NCBI RefSeq assembly: GCF_004791025.1
Contig: NZ_SRUO01000002.1
Span: 310,001-374,000, forward strand
DNA: 64,000 nucleotides
Source of the DNA: Mesorhizobium sp. M4B.F.Ca.ET.203.01.1.1
GTDB taxonomy: Bacteria > Pseudomonadota > Alphaproteobacteria > Rhizobiales > Rhizobiaceae
Reading direction: 5' to 3'
Positions 26,393 to 34,266 of this stretch are shown in pieces. A program made the position numbers and the translations under genes. Below the pieces are notes generated by a model. That model made no database searches. It was not told the DNA's origin and saw only the letters and a list, made by a program, of their open reading frames with translations. How positions within the stretch are numbered: the first letter of the stretch is position 1; each line of letters starts with the position of its first letter.

Positions 26393-27253
26393 ATGAAGAG
26401 TATATCGAAGTACATTTCTGTCACAACGCTCATGATCGTCTCGTGCGACACCAGTGGTGGAGGCGGTGGGTCGTCGCTGCCACCGCCAACTGGGTACACT
26501 ACCAGTCAGCTGATATTCGAGGACACCTTCGCCGGGCATTCGCTCGACTCCACGAAGTGGATACCGGCGATCGCGGACCAGAACGGTATCTGGCAGCAGA
26601 GCGTGCCATCGCCGTACTCCGCGATGAACGCTGGTGGGTTCGACGCCGAGTACTTCGACCCGGCTCAGATCAGCACTGGCCCATCAGGCTTGAAGATCGT
26701 TGCGACGAGAAGCAACCGGTTCGCCGGGTACGCGTGGAAGTCCGGCGCTATCTGCACGCACGGCAAGTTTTCGTTTGCCGGTGGCTACGCCCAGATACGC
26801 ATGAAGCAACCGGACGTCAGCACTGGCGGATGGCCAGGCTTCTGGCATCTCGAGGGCGGGGCCGAGATCGACACGCAGGAGGGCGGGTTCCTCCACGGCT
26901 CCGGGTCGGCCAACGGAGTGCTGGCAAAGTCGGCCAACCGAGTGCTGGCAAACGCTTTGTTGGCTGCCACCAACGAGCAGCGGTTCTTCGATGCTGGTGT
27001 GGACCTGTCGGCCGACTACCACGTCTGGGGCATGGAGTACAAACCGGGCGTGTCGATCAAGTTCTTTTTCGATGGTGTGCTCAAGCGAACCGTCACTACG
27101 AACGTGCCGACCGGTGCCATGACCCTGCTCATCAGTCTGAGTATTGCCAACAGCAGCGCGTCTGGCTGGCACACGGCCTACGACAGTTCGACCCCGGCAA
27201 CGCTCGAACTGGAGGTGACCGACGTTCAGGTCTACCGCCTGAGCATGAACTGA
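26393..27253 (+). CDS. GH16 glycanase lipoprotein
   Basis: A 286-residue protein with a lipoprotein signal (LMIVSC, lipidated Cys18, Asp at +2), a Gly/Ser linker and a GH16 domain from about residue 34. The catalytic motif EIDTQE gives E158, D160 and E163. It is related to the GH16 enzyme at 2812-5169 (both start GYT-S and carry a QEGG motif) but keeps only the catalytic domain. In E. coli, Asp at +2 keeps lipoproteins in the inner membrane; whether that holds here is unknown. ATG 26393 follows AGAGGG. An 8-residue tandem duplication at residues 172-187 sits just after the catalytic strand. It probably trims polysaccharide in the envelope. Confidence 0.87.
   Translation: MKSISKYISVTTLMIVSCDTSGGGGGSSLPPPTGYTTSQLIFEDTFAGHSLDSTKWIPAIADQNGIWQQSVPSPYSAMNAGGFDAEYFDPAQISTGPSGLKIVATRSNRFAGYAWKSGAICTHGKFSFAGGYAQIRMKQPDVSTGGWPGFWHLEGGAEIDTQEGGFLHGSGSANGVLAKSANRVLANALLAATNEQRFFDAGVDLSADYHVWGMEYKPGVSIKFFFDGVLKRTVTTNVPTGAMTLLISLSIANSSASGWHTAYDSSTPATLELEVTDVQVYRLSMN
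26905..26952 (+). repeat. 24-base tandem duplication inside the GH16 lipoprotein gene
   Basis: Copies 26905-26928 and 26929-26952 differ at one base. They encode SANGVLAK and SANRVLAN, nine residues after the catalytic E163. The near identity shows a recent in-frame duplication. Confidence 0.95.
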
Positions 27254-27610
27254 CAGCATTGTGGGGTGACGACACGAAAGTGAGCGTTACGCACCGCACG
27301 ATAGAACGGAGCAGGAAACTAAGAGGCGAGCAGCGAGACGGGCCGGCGCAGCGGCCGCAAGCCGTCGGTGGGCGCCGGATCGGCGCCCCAGGCGTGACGT
27401 CGTAGTCCGCTCCTGGCGGGGCCTGCATCGACAGGCGCTCATGACAATGACCGCTTATCCTTTCCTCCAGCGCCGCCTGAGTGCGGGTGGGGGAAAAAAG
27501 AACAGCCGAAAGACCCCATCAGCCAACCCTACCCGCCGTTCCGAAGAGCCCTTAACGCGGCCATCTTACAATCAACGCCAGGGAGCGATGTCCTCACTGC
27601 CGCATTGGGC
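27254..27610. other. Intergenic region between convergent genes
   Basis: No gene was recognised in these 357 bases between the GH16 lipoprotein (plus) and the acyl-CoA dehydrogenase (minus). No strong terminator hairpin with a T run was seen. Confidence 0.3.
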
Positions 27611-28801
27611 TCACGACAACGATGCGACCACCTCCAGCATTACCTCCGTGGCGCCGCCGCTGATGGATATGGCGCGGGCGTCACGCGCCATGCGCTCGAT
27701 CGGGCTCTCGCGCATGAGGCCCATGGCGCCGTGGAACTGCACGCAGGTGTACATGACCTCGTTGACGAGTTCGCCGCAGATGGCCTTCACCATCGAGACC
27801 TCGCGCAGGCAATCTTCGTCCGCCGCCATGCGCCAAGCGGTGGCATAGAGAAACTGGCGGCTCGCCTCTACTTTCGCAGACAGCATCGCGAGGCGTTCAC
27901 GGATCGCCTGCATGTCCCATAGCACGCCCCCGAATGCGCGGCGCGCTTTTACCCAGGCGAGGGTCATATCGATCGCCGCATCGGCCGCGCCTATCGCCAT
28001 GCCGCCGAGGACAAGGCGCTCGTTCTGGAGGTTGCTGATGATGGAGTAGAAGCCCTGTCCCTCCGCGCCAAGCACGTTCTCGGCGGGGACAAGGCAACCG
28101 TCGAAGACGAGCTCGGCAGTGTCGGATGAGCGCCAGCCGTGCTTGTCCATCTCGCGGGCAACGCTAAAGCCAGGCGTGCCCTTCTCGACGAGGAACATCG
28201 TGATCCCGTGCATTCCCGCCGAGGGATCGGTCTTGGCGGCGACGCAGTAGAGATCCGCGTGGACGCCGTTCGTGATGTAGAGCTTCGTGCCGTCGAGGAC
28301 GTAAAAGTCCCCCTCTCGGCGGGCACGCGTGCGGATTTCCTTCACATCCGAGCCCGCATCTGGCTCAGTGATGGCGAGCGCGGTGATCACCTCGCCGCTG
28401 ACAATGCCTGGCATCCAGCGGGTCCGCTGGGCTTTGGTCCCATCGCGAAAGACATGCACGGAAGCCATGTCGGTATGGACCAGTGTCGCGTCGGCGAAGC
28501 CGCCATAGGTCGAGCGCCCGAGTTCCTCGGCGAAGATCGTCGATGCGACCGCGTCCATCTCCGCACCACCGTACTCGGCCGGGTAGCGGATGCCGAGGAA
28601 GCCGAGTTCGCCCATGCGTCGCAGGATCGGACGGGGAATGAACCCGTCTTCCTCCCAGCGATCTGCAACGGGTTTGATCTCCTCCTCGACGAACCGGCGC
28701 ACCTGGTCACGTAAGAGTTCGTACTCCCCCGCCGCCCAAGGCAGGCCCGGCCCGCGCCCCGGTTCCCATCCTTTGTCCATCGTCTTCATCCGCTCTGCCA
28801 T
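27611..28801 (-). CDS. Acyl-CoA dehydrogenase family flavoprotein, likely acting on a carrier-bound aminoacyl group
   Basis: About 396 residues of the acyl-CoA dehydrogenase fold: ALAITEPDAGSDVKEIRTRA (FAD and substrate site), LDGTKLYITNG, RRAFGGVLWDMQAIRERLA and a C-terminal QFHGAMGLMRESPIERMARD. The catalytic base is expected in the last third. It lies 59 bases after the adenylation-carrier gene on the same strand, in an arrangement like pltF-pltL-pltE, where an acyl-CoA-dehydrogenase-like enzyme oxidises an aminoacyl group on a carrier protein. Alpha,beta-oxidation of carrier-bound aminoacyl (here probably Asn) is therefore the working hypothesis. Plain fatty acid oxidation is less likely in this context. 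Start ATG 28801; ATG 28789 is also possible. Confidence 0.8.
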   Translation of the reverse strand: MAERMKTMDKGWEPGRGPGLPWAAGEYELLRDQVRRFVEEEIKPVADRWEEDGFIPRPILRRMGELGFLGIRYPAEYGGAEMDAVASTIFAEELGRSTYGGFADATLVHTDMASVHVFRDGTKAQRTRWMPGIVSGEVITALAITEPDAGSDVKEIRTRARREGDFYVLDGTKLYITNGVHADLYCVAAKTDPSAGMHGITMFLVEKGTPGFSVAREMDKHGWRSSDTAELVFDGCLVPAENVLGAEGQGFYSIISNLQNERLVLGGMAIGAADAAIDMTLAWVKARRAFGGVLWDMQAIRERLAMLSAKVEASRQFLYATAWRMAADEDCLREVSMVKAICGELVNEVMYTCVQFHGAMGLMRESPIERMARDARAISISGGATEVMLEVVASLS

Positions 28802-28860
28802 GCCAGCGCAAGAACTTCCGTGGGATTGGTCCCCCAGCCATTCGGAGGCCTTGCGGCAAG

Positions 28861-30837
28861 CTAGAATTCGATTTCCTCTCTCGGTCCTTCCGAGACTAAA
28901 GGGGCTCTCGACTCGGCCACCCAATGCATTCCGTCGATCACTTCCGCCAGTCCGGTCACGGTCGGGCGCTCGAAGAGGTTGCGAAGCTGCACGTCGACGC
29001 CGAAGGTCTCTCGCATGCGCGCCACCGCCCGCATCACCAGGAGCGAGTGCACGCCCAGGCCGAAGAAGTTGTCGTCACGGCCGATCGACTCGACCTTCAG
29101 AAGATCGCACCACAGCGCGGCCAGCCTCTTTTCGGTCTCCGTCGAGGGGGCAGCGAAATCTTGTGCAGGCTGGATGTTTTTCGCCGTCGGCTCGGGAAGC
29201 GCCGAGCGGTCGATCTTGCCGTTGGATGTGAGCGGCATCCGTTCGAGGCGAACATAGTGCGTCGGAATCATGGACTCCAGGAGTTGCTCGGCGAGGTGGG
29301 CGCGCAGCTCCGCCACCGTCAGGGGTTTCGACGATACATAGTAGGCCACAAGCCGTGCGATGCCGTCTGTCGCTGGTGTCACCACCGTGGCGGCGATGGC
29401 AGCGACAGCGCATTCCTGGACGTGCGGGTGCTTCAGAAGACGAGCTTCAATCTCGCCCAGTTCGACACGCGCGCCACCAACCTTCACCTGATGATCGGCG
29501 CGGCCGAGAAAGTCCAGGCGCCCTTCCGAATTCCAGCGGGCGAGATCGCCCGTCTTGTACAGCCGCAGCCTCGAAAACCCATCTTGGGGATCGGCGACCG
29601 TGAGGAAACGTGCGTCGGTGAGGTCGGGGCGATTGAAATAACCTCTTGCGAGACCGTCGCCGGCGATGAACATCTCGCCGATAATGCCGGAGGCGGTGGG
29701 CTGATGTGCGTTGTCGAGGACATAGATGCCTGCATTGGCGGCCGGGACGCCGATCGGCACCGATGCGGAATGATCCCGGTCGATGTCGAAACGGTGGATC
29801 ATGCAGCCCACAGTGGCTTCGGTTGGTCCGTACTCGTTGTAGATCTCGACAGGACCGGGGATGGCCTTCGTGATAGAGCGAGCCAATTCGGTCTTGAAGT
29901 CCTCGCCACCCACGATGAACTTGCGCAGCCTTGTGGTCTCGAGATTGCGGTCGCGGACCATCGCGAGGTGCGCCGGCGTCAGCTTCATGATGTCGACGGC
30001 ATTGTCGTCGATGACCTTGAGCACGACCATGCTCTGGATTCCGGGATCACCCAGATAGACCACGATTCGGCCGCCGGTGATGAGTGGCGTGAAGAGCGTT
30101 GTGACGGTCAGGTCGAAGGCCAGGGATGAGAAAAGGGGCCATGCGAGACGTTCACCGGAACTGTACACCCGAGCGGCCCACCAGATATAGTTCACCAGGT
30201 TCCGGTGCTCGATCACGACGCCCTTAGGCGTGCCGGTCGAGCCGGAGGTGAAGATGATATAGGCGGCGCCGTCCGGAGTGGCCGCGGACGGCCGGGCCGA
30301 GTCCGGCTGATTCAAAATCGATCCGAAATCGGCGTCGAGCACGAAAATGTCGGCAATGTTCGGGGAAATGACCGACTGCAGGCGCGTCTGAGTGATCGCC
30401 ACCGGCGCCCGCCCGTCGGTCCCGTCGGCAATGTCCTTCAGGATTGTCGCGAGACGCCCCTTCGGTGTTGCCGCGTCCACCGGCACATAGGCTGCGCCTG
30501 ACTTCAAGACGCCTAAGATCGCGACGACGACTTCAATGGAGTGCTCCATGAACACAACGGCAATCCGACCCGGTCCCACGCCGATCGAGCTCAGATGCGT
30601 GGCCATCTGGTCAGATCGTTCGTCGAGTTGCCGGTACGTCAGCGTTGCGTCGCCGAAGCGGATCGCTTCAGCGTCAGGACTGCGCGTCGCCTGGTCGCGG
30701 AAGAGATCAATGATCGTCCTGTCCGACGGGTAAGGCGCTGCCGTGGCGTTGTACTCGACAACCAGCGCCCGACGATCGGGACCTTTCAACAAGGGGCGCG
30801 CAACGCCCTCCGCCGCGATAGGTAGGACTTCATTCAT
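28861..30837 (-). CDS. Stand-alone NRPS adenylation domain with carrier domain, asparagine-like specificity residues
   Basis: A 658-residue protein. The adenylation domain (about 40-540) has core motifs IIFTSGSTGTPKGV, NEYGPTEATVG, YKTGDLARW, GRADHQVKVGG and NGKIDR. The carrier domain (about 550-630) has DNFFGLGVHSLLVMR with the phosphopantetheine Ser. Aligning the specificity pocket with GrsA gives D242, L243, T246, K285, I308, G310, E335, V343 and G344, that is D-L-T-K-I-G-E-V-G, one conservative change from the known Asn code DLTKLGEVG. It should load Asn as Asn-S-carrier. There is no condensation domain, so the aminoacyl group must be passed on in trans. It lies 35 bases after the thioesterase-fold gene; a phosphopantetheinyl transferase is in the same block. 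Confidence 0.9.
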   Translation of the reverse strand: MNEVLPIAAEGVARPLLKGPDRRALVVEYNATAAPYPSDRTIIDLFRDQATRSPDAEAIRFGDATLTYRQLDERSDQMATHLSSIGVGPGRIAVVFMEHSIEVVVAILGVLKSGAAYVPVDAATPKGRLATILKDIADGTDGRAPVAITQTRLQSVISPNIADIFVLDADFGSILNQPDSARPSAATPDGAAYIIFTSGSTGTPKGVVIEHRNLVNYIWWAARVYSSGERLAWPLFSSLAFDLTVTTLFTPLITGGRIVVYLGDPGIQSMVVLKVIDDNAVDIMKLTPAHLAMVRDRNLETTRLRKFIVGGEDFKTELARSITKAIPGPVEIYNEYGPTEATVGCMIHRFDIDRDHSASVPIGVPAANAGIYVLDNAHQPTASGIIGEMFIAGDGLARGYFNRPDLTDARFLTVADPQDGFSRLRLYKTGDLARWNSEGRLDFLGRADHQVKVGGARVELGEIEARLLKHPHVQECAVAAIAATVVTPATDGIARLVAYYVSSKPLTVAELRAHLAEQLLESMIPTHYVRLERMPLTSNGKIDRSALPEPTAKNIQPAQDFAAPSTETEKRLAALWCDLLKVESIGRDDNFFGLGVHSLLVMRAVARMRETFGVDVQLRNLFERPTVTGLAEVIDGMHWVAESRAPLVSEGPREEIEF

Positions 30838-30872
30838 GAGATACGCTCCCCATTGCAGAAATCAAAAATCAA

Positions 30873-31901
30873 TCACGTCAATCGCTCAGCCTTTCGGGTT
30901 GCCTTGCGATAAAGCTCTGCGATGGCAGATGCGTCCGGCTCCTCCAGCATATGGCTATCGTTGCAGTCGTCGGGCCCGAAATAAAACTCGGCTTGGGGCA
31001 TCACTCGAAGCCATTGGCGCGGTGCCGCACCCGATCGCATCCAGGCCTTGTTTGGAAGGAATATGCATACTCGACCCGAATACGGGGTGGGGATGTACCG
31101 CCGCAAAGCCGTGATCGCCGTGGATTTGAGTCGAGCTCTGCTCGCTAGCACCGGATCTGACGTGACAGGCTCTTTGCTTTTGCGGACGGGGAGCACTAGG
31201 GCGCCGACGCGCCCGCCAAGGTTCCGGAGACGCCTGCCGAAATACCGGAGACGAGCGCCGAATGTCGGCAGCTTTGCTATCTCTCGCAGGGACGAATCGG
31301 CGGTGCGACTGGCAAAGAAATACAGCTGATGCAGCAATTGCTTAAAGATGATGGGATGAAGGGGGCCAAAGAGCGCCATGCACGGGACCTCCGCTCCGCG
31401 TTGATGCAGGATTTTCGCCAGCTCGAGAGCGGTTGCGGCGCCGGAGCAGTAGCCGGCGATGATGTACGGACCGGTGGGCTGATATGCGACGATCTGGCGG
31501 GCGAAATACTCGGCGATATCTTCGACGCGTTCCATCGGTTCGCTCTGCCCGTCGAAGCCAGACGGTTGGAGTGCGTAGAACGGTTGATCGCCACCCAGGT
31601 GCTTCGACAGGTCCGAGAATGAGAAGGGCGCCCCGATATGCCCGGGCACGGCATAAATGGGCGTGCGTGTTCCGCGAGACTGCAGGGGAATGATTGCTGG
31701 CTGTTGCCGGGCTGCCGCAGTGGCCATGTTCAGAAACGCGATGATTTCGCCCTTCCGGTCACGCAACTGGTCGGAAGACTCGGCAGTCAGTGCGCCAGCT
31801 GGCGCGTTGCACCGCAGCCGGCCGCCCTCTACCCAGACCTTGATGTCCTTGACCGCGAGGTCTGCGAGAAGCTCTGGGATCTGCATCACGTCCGCCGACA
31901 T
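30873..31901 (-). CDS. TubC docking domain fused to a thioesterase/aminoacyltransferase with active-site Cys
   Basis: A 342-residue protein. Residues 5-58 (LLADLAVKDIKVWVEGGRLR onward) match the TubC N-terminal docking domain that links NRPS proteins. The rest is an alpha/beta-hydrolase of the NRPS thioesterase type with the oxyanion segment IYAVPGHIGAPFSFSDLS and a late His (DSHML). The nucleophile elbow is GYCSG: Cys152 replaces the usual Ser. Cys at this place is known in SyrC and CmaE, which move aminoacyl groups between carriers rather than hydrolyse them. I infer transfer of the aminoacyl group from the neighbouring carrier to another acceptor. ATG 31901 is used; a start 27 bases upstream is also open. 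Confidence 0.85.
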   Translation of the reverse strand: MSADVMQIPELLADLAVKDIKVWVEGGRLRCNAPAGALTAESSDQLRDRKGEIIAFLNMATAAARQQPAIIPLQSRGTRTPIYAVPGHIGAPFSFSDLSKHLGGDQPFYALQPSGFDGQSEPMERVEDIAEYFARQIVAYQPTGPYIIAGYCSGAATALELAKILHQRGAEVPCMALFGPLHPIIFKQLLHQLYFFASRTADSSLREIAKLPTFGARLRYFGRRLRNLGGRVGALVLPVRKSKEPVTSDPVLASRARLKSTAITALRRYIPTPYSGRVCIFLPNKAWMRSGAAPRQWLRVMPQAEFYFGPDDCNDSHMLEEPDASAIAELYRKATRKAERLT

Positions 31902-31986
31902 AGGGCCTCTCGAGTTGGTTGACCTCATCGCTCATCCGCATTGCATCGTAAGTGAATGATGGCATCGCGGGCACTTCAATTTCGGA

Positions 31987-32784
31987 CTACCAATTCTGGA
32001 CTACTACCGTCCCCACGTAGCCAGGTTTCGGCACGAAGCTATGGACAGCCCAATCCCTTTCAACCCAGGAAAGGGGCTGTCCTAAGCCGCACCCCAGAGC
32101 CTTGGAGATAGCCTCCAGCCGGGTCCAGCGCCGGAGGAAACCTTCCAACCGGTCTTCCGGACCGAGGGCGGTGTAGGACCCATACTCGGAGGCGGAGAAG
32201 CAGAGCGCTGCGATCTCGTCCGCTTCGGGCACGGGGAGAACGGCCTCGATGTCCACCCCGATATCCTGCCTGGTCGAGAGGGCGACGACCGCGAGATCTC
32301 CGGATCGTGAGACGCTGAAGCGCAGATCGCGAGCAGGCATGCGGTGCGAGAGGTGTGGCTTGCCTTGGCGTCCATATTCCAGTTCGACGTCGGACGGCGC
32401 GATTCCCAGCCTGGAAGCGAGGATCCGGCGCAACTGCCCACGGGTCGCGACAAAGCGGCGGCGGTCCCGCTCCAGCCTCAACCCCTCGGCGCGCCGGCGT
32501 TCCTCTTCGCTGAGCCAAATGCCTATCTCGCGGATGACGATCTGCTCAGCATCGAGGATGAACGCCAGGAGCTGCAAACCATCATTCTCGAGAATCGGCA
32601 CTATGATCTCGGATCCCAGCTTGGCCGAGACAGCAGGAAAACGGTTCGCGCCCAATGCGCCATGGCGATCGTCCCCGCCCGCGCCAGGAAATTGTATCAA
32701 GTTGAGCTCAGGGCAGCAGTCAGAAGACATAGGTGGATGCCGATCGCTTGGAGCGCTCACGCGCACAAGTGCAACTCTTTCCAA
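31987..32784 (-). CDS. 4'-phosphopantetheinyl transferase (Sfp type)
   Basis: A 265-residue Sfp-type enzyme that converts apo carrier domains to holo form using CoA. The signatures are IGVDIE (metal-binding Asp and Glu) and FLRRWTRLEAISKALG (the WxxKEAxxKAxG motif, here with Leu for the first Lys), preceded by GKPHLSH. It should activate the carrier domain encoded two genes downstream. It starts 53 bases after the 3' end of the tRNA gene. ATG 32784 gives the full frame; ATG 32727 is an alternative, as the first 19 residues are not typical. Confidence 0.88.
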   Translation of the reverse strand: MERVALVRVSAPSDRHPPMSSDCCPELNLIQFPGAGGDDRHGALGANRFPAVSAKLGSEIIVPILENDGLQLLAFILDAEQIVIREIGIWLSEEERRRAEGLRLERDRRRFVATRGQLRRILASRLGIAPSDVELEYGRQGKPHLSHRMPARDLRFSVSRSGDLAVVALSTRQDIGVDIEAVLPVPEADEIAALCFSASEYGSYTALGPEDRLEGFLRRWTRLEAISKALGCGLGQPLSWVERDWAVHSFVPKPGYVGTVVVQNW

Positions 32785-32832
32785 ACGGGAGCCGAAAGGC
32801 CCCTGTTCAACGACTTGATATGCTGCCTCTAG

Positions 32833-32930
32833 ATCTATGGCTCCAGCGGTAGGGGTCGAACCTACAAGCCTCGCGGCGTCGCATTAACTGTGCGGTGCGT
32901 CTACCAATTCCGCCACGCTGAAACATAGAT
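32833..32930. repeat. 7-base perfect inverted repeat flanking the tRNA gene
   Basis: ATCTATG at 32833-32839 and CATAGAT at 32924-32930 are exact complements. They bracket the tRNA and would extend its acceptor helix after a small internal loop; the inner arm overlaps the encoded CCA. It may shape pre-tRNA folding or processing. Confidence 0.6.
32838..32922 (-). tRNA. Class II (Leu-bodied) tRNA with anticodon GTT and A33
   Basis: An 85-base cloverleaf ending in an encoded CCA. The acceptor stem TTCAGCG pairs with CGCTGGA over 7 positions (one G-T), giving T1-A72 and discriminator G73. The D arm GCGGAATTGGTAGACGC is that of bacterial tRNA-Leu. The anticodon arm is CCGCA-CAGTTAA-TGCGA: anticodon GTT (Asn), position 33 A instead of the near-universal T, and a C-A mismatch at 27-43. 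A 13-base variable arm with stem GCC/GGC makes it class II. The T arm GTAGG-TTCGACC-CCTAC is normal. Leu enzymes need A73, so Leu charging is unlikely; GUU with G73 suits Asn charging, and U1-A72 is the known element for GatCAB amidation of Asp-tRNA-Asn. A33 should weaken ribosomal decoding. Its 5' half overlaps the end of the GNAT gene. Confidence 0.85.
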
Positions 32931-34203
32931 TAGAGAGCCTATCGCGCGAACAGGTGCTCTGATACCGAGTTGAACCGGATACGCGCTGTGCTTCAAACAG
33001 CCGCTCTTTCATGTTCGTAGCTACGGTCCCCAGCACCCGCCTGGCACCGCGCAGCTTTGCCTCGATGCGGCGCTCCGGACCGTCCCTGCCTATTGCGATC
33101 CACTTCAAAGGATGTTCCGCATTGGCCAGGCGGGACTTGTGCCCCGAGAAGCCTGCCAGAAAATCGTAGCCGCACTCCCCGCGCCCGATGCTGTCCTCGA
33201 TGGCCAGAACATGGCTGACAAGCCCGGGCTTGAGCCGGCCGTCGCGCTCATAGAGAAAACCGCTTTGGTAGTTGTAGACACGGCCGTCATGCACGAAATT
33301 GTAGAGGATCCCGATTGTCTGGTCCCCAGCCAAAGTCCGTGAGATGCGGACGGCCCCGGTGGGAACTCCGCGTGCAATGAGCTCCTCGTGAAATCGACGG
33401 AAGCTCGGATGGGCGAAGGCTCCCTTGCGTCCCCACCGCACCTGATGAAGCTCGGCGAGCAAATCAAACGCGGCGAGCGCCTCCGATGTGGCTTCCATGG
33501 TCCGGAACGAAATGGGGCCGCGTTCAGCATACAGCCGCATGGCGCGGCTTACCGCTTGCCGAGTATTGCGGCCCAATGTGGCGCGGAAATTTCCGCCTTT
33601 CTGGCGGACTTTGGCGAAATCGATCCACCGCGCCATATCGTCCGCCCTCACATCGGCAAGCAGCCCGGCTCGGCCCGCGGTGCGACAGGCGGCCAACTCA
33701 AAGTCCGGATCAATTCCGGAGAGCACCAATTGGTCAGAGTGGCGCAAGTGATGCGCCAGGGCCTCAAGGCACGCCAACCTCGTGGCATCGGCCAGGGATC
33801 GCTCCGCAAGAATATTGTTGTACTCGATGAATAATCGATCGAAACGAACGTCTCCGGTTTCATTGAGTAGCCAACGCGCCCGCGCATGCAGCCCGAAACT
33901 CCAGGTCTTGCGCCGGCAAATAATCGCCAATCCAACGGTCCTGCTTGACGTCCGAGCGACCAGAACATGTGGTTGCGCGCCGCGCGGCAGATGACGTAGC
34001 CAAGTACCGATCCAGAGCCAGGACAGGTAGAATGAGTGACTTGCCCGCGCTTCGAGCTCCGTCCAAATGGTCTCGAGCCTCGCGATGTCCCGCATCGTCT
34101 CCACTGTCACGTCAATAGCTGTATCCTGGCTCATGGCCGGTTCTACTGAAGTTTGTGGCAATGATGCCAAGGATATCCCCATTGCGCCCTGCTGCTCAGC
34201 CAT
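32884..34203 (-). CDS. GNAT/Fem-fold acyltransferase (CelD/BioF2 type, Acetyltransf_6)
   Basis: A 439-residue protein with two GNAT-like halves, as in CelD/BioF2 proteins of polysaccharide loci. Visible landmarks are FYLSWLWIGTWLRHLP, FRRFHEELIARGVPTGAVRI, VYNYQSGFLYERD and GYDFLAGFSGHKSRLAN. The fold is shared with FemABX enzymes, which use aminoacyl-tRNA as donor. The last 12 residues (FSVAELVDAPHS) are read from the 5' half of the adjacent tRNA gene, and the TAA stop is made of bases 35-37 of its anticodon loop. It lies 63 bases after the ExoF-like gene. I infer transfer of an acyl or aminoacyl group to the exported glycan, with tRNA dependence as the bold version. Start uncertain: ATG 34203, or ATG 34182 behind CAGGG. 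Confidence 0.8.
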   Translation of the reverse strand: MAEQQGAMGISLASLPQTSVEPAMSQDTAIDVTVETMRDIARLETIWTELEARASHSFYLSWLWIGTWLRHLPRGAQPHVLVARTSSRTVGLAIICRRKTWSFGLHARARWLLNETGDVRFDRLFIEYNNILAERSLADATRLACLEALAHHLRHSDQLVLSGIDPDFELAACRTAGRAGLLADVRADDMARWIDFAKVRQKGGNFRATLGRNTRQAVSRAMRLYAERGPISFRTMEATSEALAAFDLLAELHQVRWGRKGAFAHPSFRRFHEELIARGVPTGAVRISRTLAGDQTIGILYNFVHDGRVYNYQSGFLYERDGRLKPGLVSHVLAIEDSIGRGECGYDFLAGFSGHKSRLANAEHPLKWIAIGRDGPERRIEAKLRGARRVLGTVATNMKERLFEAQRVSGSTRYQSTCSRDRLSNLCFSVAELVDAPHS

Positions 34204-34266
34204 GGAGTACTCGGAGTCTGTCTTGTTTGGCGAAGTCTCGTATCGCCAGCGCGAGAAGTGAAGTCC

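Noticed and set aside
28924..30129. 401-codon plus-strand open frame
   Set aside because: It is antisense to the adenylation domain, has no ribosome site and a basic, repetitive composition; a shadow of GC-rich coding DNA.
32838..32922. Ordinary tRNA-Leu
   Set aside because: The body is Leu-type, but the anticodon loop CAGTTAA gives GTT, not a Leu anticodon, and the discriminator is G instead of the A needed for Leu.
32838..32922. Integration site of a mobile element at the tRNA
   Set aside because: No integrase gene or duplicated tRNA end was seen in the window.
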